The translations under genes and the position numbers were made by a program. The notes beneath the pieces were generated by a model that was not told where the DNA came from, searched no databases, and was given only the letters and a program-made list of their open reading frames with translations. A stretch of 64,000 nt of DNA, taken from the NCBI RefSeq assembly GCF_000935355.1, contig NZ_JXZC01000005.1, positions 124,001 to 188,000 of the forward strand, read 5' to 3'. Of this stretch, positions 58,894 to 64,000 are shown in pieces. Origin of the DNA: Rossellomorea aquimaris (GTDB lineage: Bacteria > Bacillota > Bacilli > Bacillales > Bacillaceae_B). Position 1 is the first letter of the stretch. Every line of letters begins with the position of its first letter.

Positions 58894-60690
58894 TTACTTA
58901 AACAAATCCATCAACAACTCCCAGAACCCTTTCTCTTTCTTCGGCTCTGCTTTCTTCGTTTCCTGTTCCTCTTTTTCGATGCTTTCGGTCTTGATCACAA
59001 ATTGCACGGAAGACACTTTTTCGTTCTTGGAGGATACGAAGGAGACCGGTTTGAAATCGGACTTATCATATTCAGCCAACATCTTATTGATTTCCTCTTG
59101 CATTTTGTCAGGAAGGTTTTTCGTTTCCTGATGCAATTCGCTCGTTCCACTGTGAAGATCTGCGACTCCACCTTCTAATTCGTTGGTTCCTCCAGCCAGT
59201 TCGGCAATGCCTGAATGAAGCTTCCCGTAAGAAGTGGATAACTGACCCACGCCTTCTGTATAGCGTACCAATCCGGAGTGGAAGTCGCCGTAGTTGGCGG
59301 ACAGTTCACCCAGTCCTTTTTGCAGCTGAGCAAACCCGCTCATATCCGTTTCTTTCAATGATGCAGACAGATTATTCGAGATGGACGTCAGCTGTCCGCT
59401 CATCTCGTTGACGGAACCGCTCACCTGATTCAAGGTCGGTTCCACGGCAGCGAAGGCTTCCTTGACGCTTGCATAGGTGCCCTTCACTTTTTGCGCAGCT
59501 TGATGTGACTCCACCAGTTTATCCACTACCTGGGGGTCCGCTCCGCTTTCATATAATGCAGCAATCTCTTCTTCCGAAAGCTCGGAAGCGGGGATTCCCG
59601 CCATCGCATCGTCCAATGCAGCGTAGGCTGAAGAATAGTTCTTCTGCAGGGTCGATAACCCATTCGCTGCTTGTGTCAGGCCATCTGCCAATTGGGTCAA
59701 ACCAGCCGGCAACTCGTTCAAAGCTGATAAATCCATTTCAGCAGGATTCGCAGCCAGTGACTGATTGATGGTTCGCAGTGCATCGCCGATAGAATTCGAG
59801 GCTCCGATAATTTGAGACGAAGAACCGTTCAATTCACTGATGCCATTTTTATATTGAGCCGAACCATCACGCAGGCTCGCTGCCCCATTGTTCAATTGGG
59901 ACACACCATTTTTCAGGTCGGCCACCCCGGTATTTAGCTTGCCGATGGCACCAGATAGCTCCGACATGTCATCCGTCATATTTTCTGTTCCCGTCGTATC
60001 GATTGGGAGTGTGGAAGGGACCGCGGCGATTTGAACTCCATCGAACTCAAAGTCCGCTACATCCGCTTCCACGCTTAGCTTTTTCTCTTTTCCAGGCATG
60101 ACGGTAAAGGTGATTTGCTTATTCTTCCCAGCATTCGCCACCATTCCGTCTGCCGCTTCGATGTTCTCATACGCATTCGGCAGGTTCAGGGAAACCTGCA
60201 ATAAATAATTCTCATAAAATACAGTACCTGCATTCTTATTTTCAGCAGTATCGATGTTGATTTCAAGATGTCCGCTTTTCCCCGCAAGTTGTGATGGATC
60301 GATTTTCTTCCCATCCAAGCTATACGATACCGTCACATCCCATGGTAACTTTTTATCTTCTTTCATGTTTCCTTGATACGTGAACTTTCCTTCAGGGGCA
60401 TCCATTTCAACCTTCTGCCCCTCCAGCTCAAGCTTCTTCAAATCCGTCAGATTCTTGACGCTGCTGAATTCTCCGTAATCGAGGACCTTTCCGGCACGAG
60501 CTACCTCGAAGGTATTCACGACATAGATCGAATCCAGGTCTCCAGCTGCATTCAGTGTCGCGTACACGACTTCATCCTTCGAAGTGACCTTTCCTTCCGT
60601 TGCCGCCTGGGCCGGTACACTAAGAAATGAAGGCAAGAATAGCATCAATGCGAGTGCAGAGTAACGTAATTGTTTTTTTCTCATCATCAT
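58894..60690 (-). CDS. Secreted heptad-repeat protein (YhgE/Pip-related), partner of the MMPL exporter
   Basis: It is 598 residues. A signal peptide (LALMLFLPSFLSVPAQA, cleavage after AQA) precedes a beta-rich region to about residue 240. A long helical region follows with X-X-X-Leu-X-X-Gly heptads (LNTGVADLKNGVSQLNNGAASL, YGKLHSGIAELAGG, LEGGVADLHSG), typical of YhgE/Pip-type proteins. The C-terminus ends in a basic amphipathic WELLMDLFK. It overlaps the exporter gene by 4 nt, so the pair probably forms an envelope complex. Confidence 0.82.
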   Translation of the reverse strand: MMMRKKQLRYSALALMLFLPSFLSVPAQAATEGKVTSKDEVVYATLNAAGDLDSIYVVNTFEVARAGKVLDYGEFSSVKNLTDLKKLELEGQKVEMDAPEGKFTYQGNMKEDKKLPWDVTVSYSLDGKKIDPSQLAGKSGHLEINIDTAENKNAGTVFYENYLLQVSLNLPNAYENIEAADGMVANAGKNKQITFTVMPGKEKKLSVEADVADFEFDGVQIAAVPSTLPIDTTGTENMTDDMSELSGAIGKLNTGVADLKNGVSQLNNGAASLRDGSAQYKNGISELNGSSSQIIGASNSIGDALRTINQSLAANPAEMDLSALNELPAGLTQLADGLTQAANGLSTLQKNYSSAYAALDDAMAGIPASELSEEEIAALYESGADPQVVDKLVESHQAAQKVKGTYASVKEAFAAVEPTLNQVSGSVNEMSGQLTSISNNLSASLKETDMSGFAQLQKGLGELSANYGDFHSGLVRYTEGVGQLSTSYGKLHSGIAELAGGTNELEGGVADLHSGTSELHQETKNLPDKMQEEINKMLAEYDKSDFKPVSFVSSKNEKVSSVQFVIKTESIEKEEQETKKAEPKKEKGFWELLMDLFK

Positions 60691-62744
60691 TTCTCCTCAT
60701 AATAATGTGATTTATAGGTTGTTTTCTTGATTAATTTATCAAATACCAAGAGCATCGCCGGCAGGACAAAGAGGACCATGATAAAGGCAAGCAGGGCCCC
60801 CCTGCCCATCAATAGACCGATGGATCCAACGATCGGATTGGACGAGGTGATCCACAAAATAAAGCCGACACTCGAAAGGATCGCTGCCGAAATCGAAATC
60901 GAGAATGTCTTCTCATCCAGGGTTCTCACCATTGCTTCTTTCGCTGGCATTTCCTTGCGATAATGGGTATAGGCCTCTGTGAATAAAATCCCATAATCGA
61001 CCGTCGCCGCAAGCTGTACCGTACTGATGATCAAGTATCCTACAAACACGAGTGGTGTATTCGTGAAATATGGAATCGACAAATTGATCCATACGGCCGC
61101 TTCAATCGTGATGAGCAATACTACCGGAATCGTAATCGATTTAAAGCTGAACAGGAGCACAAGGGCAATCGTCACGACCGTCAGCACATTCACGACCACA
61201 TTATCCTTGTTGACGGTATTCTTGATGTCATAAAGCGTCACGCTCTCCCCAAGTGCCAGGGCTTTATCTCCATAGTAATCCGCCGCCGCTTTTTCCACTT
61301 TCTCTACGATGGAAAAAGGAATTTCACCTTCCGTACCCTGATTCGTGTTAATGACGATACGGCTGTAATTTTCAGAGTAGAATTCATCCGTGATTGATTT
61401 ATCCAGGTAGTCAGGCGGGATCTCAGAACCAACCTGATTCACATACGCCATGACTCCTGTCACATAATCAAGTGCCTCGATATCCTCCACGAGTTCCTTT
61501 TCCTTTGCCACATCACCTTTAGGAACCAACAGAACGATGGGCGTCGTTTCCCCGAATGCCTCTTCCACCTTCTTAAAGTCACTTCCGACACGGGTGTTTT
61601 CCGGCTGCTCACCCGTCCCGTAAATAAATGAAGTATTCGTTTGCCCTAGGAAGGCTGGAACCAGAATCGCAAATACAAAGATCAGGCTCGGTACCTTCAG
61701 TTTCAGTACCTTGTTCCCGATCCCCGTGAAGCTCGGAACAAAGCTCTTATGCTTCGTCTTATCCATCCATTTATAGAAAACAAGCGTCAGTGCAGGCAGG
61801 AACACCATCACACTGATGAAGCTCAGGACGATCCCCTTCACGAGATTCACCCCGAGATCAGAACCGATCTGAAACTCCATGAACGTAAGGGCGATAAACC
61901 CGAAGAATGTCGTTGCCGCACTTGCCGTGATTGCAGGGAACGACTTCTTCATCGCAAGCTTCATCGCTTCTTCCGGATCATCCGTCACTTTCCGGTAATC
62001 AGAAAAGCTATGAAGCAGGAACACCGCGTAATCCAGTGACACTGCCAGCTGCAGGATCGGTGCAACCGACTGGGTGACGAAGGAAACCTCCCCGAGGAAG
62101 ATATTCGTCCCCAGGTTAATGAGAACCGATACCCCGATCGCCGTCAGGAAGAACAGTGGTTCAACCCATGAAGTTGTCGAGATGACTAGAATCAGGATGA
62201 TGAGGGGTACCAGTAGCATCCCTGCATACATCGATTCACTACCCGCCATTTTCTGAGAACTGGCCGTATTGGCCGCATCACCGGCAATCGCACCCTCACT
62301 GCCAATCAGCTCATAGATCTCATCGGTGATGCGGACCTCATCGCCGGTACGGACACTGATGGAAAACAGCGCATTCCGATCACTATAGTAATTCTCGACC
62401 GTCTCCTCGTCCGCCACTTCCAAAGGCGTCTTCAGATCGACCATATCATCCAGCCACATCACGTCCGAAACACCGTCTATGGCTTCCAGCTTTTCTTTAT
62501 AGGCGAGTGCCTCCTGTATCGACACATCGGGCACCATGACCCGCGTATCGGGAACGTCACCCGTGAACTCCTTTTCCATGATGTCCATCGCCTGAGTCGA
62601 CTGGGCATCATCTGGCAAGTAATCGACCATATTATAATTGACCTTCACAAAAAACTGCGCCACCGTCGACAGAAGCGTCACCAATATAAACGTCATCAAT
62701 ACAGCCTTCTTATGCTTTATGATCCATGCTGCTATATTTATCAT
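60687..62744 (-). CDS. MMPL/RND-family exporter
   Basis: It is 685 residues with about twelve membrane segments and two extracellular loops. The first half has VNYNMVDYLPDDAQSTQAM after TM1 and APILQLAVSLDYAVFLLHSF. The second half has AATVDYGILFTEAYTHYR, the paired motif of MMPL proteins. It probably exports lipids or hydrophobic compounds by proton motive force. It is the first gene of the operon and divergent from a TetR regulator. Confidence 0.88.
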   Translation of the reverse strand: MINIAAWIIKHKKAVLMTFILVTLLSTVAQFFVKVNYNMVDYLPDDAQSTQAMDIMEKEFTGDVPDTRVMVPDVSIQEALAYKEKLEAIDGVSDVMWLDDMVDLKTPLEVADEETVENYYSDRNALFSISVRTGDEVRITDEIYELIGSEGAIAGDAANTASSQKMAGSESMYAGMLLVPLIILILVISTTSWVEPLFFLTAIGVSVLINLGTNIFLGEVSFVTQSVAPILQLAVSLDYAVFLLHSFSDYRKVTDDPEEAMKLAMKKSFPAITASAATTFFGFIALTFMEFQIGSDLGVNLVKGIVLSFISVMVFLPALTLVFYKWMDKTKHKSFVPSFTGIGNKVLKLKVPSLIFVFAILVPAFLGQTNTSFIYGTGEQPENTRVGSDFKKVEEAFGETTPIVLLVPKGDVAKEKELVEDIEALDYVTGVMAYVNQVGSEIPPDYLDKSITDEFYSENYSRIVINTNQGTEGEIPFSIVEKVEKAAADYYGDKALALGESVTLYDIKNTVNKDNVVVNVLTVVTIALVLLFSFKSITIPVVLLITIEAAVWINLSIPYFTNTPLVFVGYLIISTVQLAATVDYGILFTEAYTHYRKEMPAKEAMVRTLDEKTFSISISAAILSSVGFILWITSSNPIVGSIGLLMGRGALLAFIMVLFVLPAMLLVFDKLIKKTTYKSHYYEEK

Positions 62745-62799
62745 TTCTCAACCTCACTTGTATCTCACACATTTTCACCTTATCATTATAATAAACACC

Positions 62800-62850
62800 G
62801 TGTTGGATATTCAACGGACAGTTGCATAAGGAATGTTCAATACTCAACAC
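62800..62850. promoter_or_regulatory. Paired operators for the TetR-type regulator
   Basis: GTGTTGGATATTCAAC (62800-62815) and GTTCAATACTCAACAC (62835-62850) are inverted copies of the palindrome GTTG-n6-CAAC. A partial third box, GTGTTGGATAACTCA, begins near 62861. They lie between the divergent exporter and regulator genes. Confidence 0.6.
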
Positions 62851-62903
62851 ATCACTCACGTGTGTTGGATAACTCAGAAAAAGCAGGAAAGGAACGCTGA
62901 TCG

Positions 62904-63470
62904 TTGAACTCAAAAATGGACAGACGAAAAAAATATACACGCATGGTTTTAAAGGACAGCCTGTTAAAACTACTGCAGGATAAGTCAATTTCAAGCATCA
63001 CCATCAAAGAAATATGCGAAACGGCGGACATCAACCGATCCACTTATTATGCCCACTACTCAAACCAGTACGAACTGCTCGAAGCAATCGAAGAAGAATT
63101 CATCGAGGACCTGACCATCACACTTGGTCAGTACAACTTTTCAAAAGAAGAAGAAGCCCTGCAAATGACCGAAAAACTATTTGAATACATCGCCGACAAA
63201 AGCGACATCTGCGAGGCCCTTCTCAGCGAGAACAGCGATATGTACTTCCTCAAAAAAGGCATGATCATCACCCACGAATTCATCTTCAAAAACTGGATCA
63301 CCGATAGCAGGCTGGATCAAGAAACCTATGAATACATCAATATGTTCATGGTGAGCGGAAGTATTCATGTCATCAAAAACTGGGTGGAGAATGGGATGGA
63401 TAAGACCCCTGAAGAGATGGCGGGGATCTTGCACCGGTTTATTAATCGGGGGTTGTCGGGGGTTAGGTAG
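62904..63470 (+). CDS. TetR/AcrR-family regulator of the MMPL exporter
   Basis: It is 188 residues. The HTH is ITIKEICETADINRSTYYAHYSNQYELLEAIE (about 36-67). The C-terminal domain has FEYIADKSDICEALLSENSD, the TetR_C_7-like form seen in YhgE-linked regulators. The TTG at 62904 has AAAGGAA about 10 nt upstream; the ATG at 62916 is an alternative. It likely represses the divergent exporter operon through the GTTG-n6-CAAC boxes. Confidence 0.87.
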   Translation: MNSKMDRRKKYTRMVLKDSLLKLLQDKSISSITIKEICETADINRSTYYAHYSNQYELLEAIEEEFIEDLTITLGQYNFSKEEEALQMTEKLFEYIADKSDICEALLSENSDMYFLKKGMIITHEFIFKNWITDSRLDQETYEYINMFMVSGSIHVIKNWVENGMDKTPEEMAGILHRFINRGLSGVR

Positions 63471-63546
63471 GTTTCCAGAACAAGGTTTATAACTCGATCG
63501 TAAAGCACATTGATTGAAACAACAAAGCAGTCACCAGCGGAAGTAA

Positions 63547-63590
63547 AAAGATGCCTGACACGTTTATTCTTAAACGTATCAGGCATCTTT
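63547..63590 (+). terminator. Terminator of the TetR gene
   Basis: AAAGATGCCTGA and TCAGGCATCTTT arms with an inner ACGTTT/AAACGT extension, followed by T6 on the plus strand. The rest of 63591-63888 is AT-rich and shows no gene. Confidence 0.9.
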
Positions 63591-63888
63591 TTTGAGCACT
63601 TTCGAATCTGAGGCTTTAAGAATTTGCCTGACGCGAAATTGAGTGTCCCATTCCTTACTTCTTACATCCTATTAAAATGGTGCGATAAACTAGAAATAGG
63701 TACTAGTAATCAATCCCTTACCATTCTATTTCTATCCTCTATTTTGTTTTTTCCCATTAATATTCATTGAACTAGAGCTTATTTAGTCTATATCACCAAT
63801 GCACTTGTCCAACCGAAAACTAGTAAAGGTACATAAGATATCTTGTCTTGAATAAAAGACAAATACATTTTAATAGGAGGCTATATTA

Positions 63889-64000
63889 ATGGCTTGTGAA
63901 CCTTGTAATCAGTTAGTAGGTTTTTGTTGTACTTTTGTTGTACCAGAAGGATTCACCCCTGTACAGAATCCCGATGAGAGCTTTAATTATTCTGTAGCTT
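63889..64000 (+). CDS. 5' end of a Cys-rich small protein (cut by window)
   Basis: The ATG at 63889 has AGGAGG 10 nt upstream. The visible 37 residues read MACEPCNQLVGFCC followed by TFVVPEGFTPVQNPDESFNY. There is no signal peptide, and four Cys occur in the first 14 residues. It could be a spore-surface or filament subunit, where Cys-rich N-terminal arms are common, but not enough is visible to decide. Confidence 0.5.
   Translation, partial: MACEPCNQLVGFCCTFVVPEGFTPVQNPDESFNYSVA

Overview
The window reads as chromosome of a low-to-medium GC, spore-former-type member of the Bacillaceae (Bacillus or Rossellomorea-like; the genus is inferred). Support comes from AGGAGG-type ribosome binding sites with TTG/GTG starts, Bacillus-style operons (rbsRKDACB, metNIQ behind a SAM riboswitch, putRBC, mdx-like maltodextrin genes), a T-box leader on ileS, a cre site, and a repeat family I recall as common in Bacillaceae intergenic regions. 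No rRNA, tRNA or CRISPR array was seen.

Layout. 1-5.6 kb: ribose operon rbsR-K-D-A-C-B on the minus strand, with an RbsR palindrome and a cre site upstream; rbsB runs off the left edge. 5.6-12.1 kb: a polyol PTS island (epimerase, 3-hexulose-6-phosphate isomerase-like protein, MtlD-like dehydrogenase, EIIA, EIICB) with a divergent DeoR regulator. A 319-bp MITE-like element sits in the shared control region, and the island is flanked by a dead and an intact copy of one small gene. 12.2-16.2 kb: S-box-controlled metN-metI-metQ plus an M20 amidohydrolase. 16.7-22.7 kb: iron alcohol dehydrogenase, a GlpP-like antiterminator with an apparent AUA start, an MgtC-family membrane protein, and a large secreted lamin-tail/FN3 protein.

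22.8-28.3 kb is the most unusual part. Seven small accessory genes (SUKH immunity-like, lipoprotein, hydrolase, membrane protein, DUF402, nucleotidyltransferase, methyltransferase) all lie on the minus strand. Each is separated from the next by a copy of a degenerate, hairpin-forming repeat. The outermost copies look like half-sites and internal junctions mostly carry two motifs. This resembles an integron cassette array, but no integrase is visible.

28.6-64 kb: proline catabolism (putR, putC, putB); a sugar-type ABC importer with a metallo-beta-lactamase-fold hydrolase and a HAD phosphatase; an ArsR-linked redox pair plus an EamA exporter; a type-2 ileS with T-box; a 29-residue holin-like toxin with a probable antisense RNA; Lrp and EamA; small stress or cupboard genes; a maltodextrin importer with ROK regulator, esterase, maltogenic amylase-like enzyme and acetyltransferase; an NHL protein; and a TetR-controlled MMPL exporter with a heptad-repeat partner. 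Neither sugar ABC system has its own ATPase, so both probably use a shared MsmX-type ATPase encoded elsewhere.

All calls rest on reading sequence and recalled family features; no database search was run.
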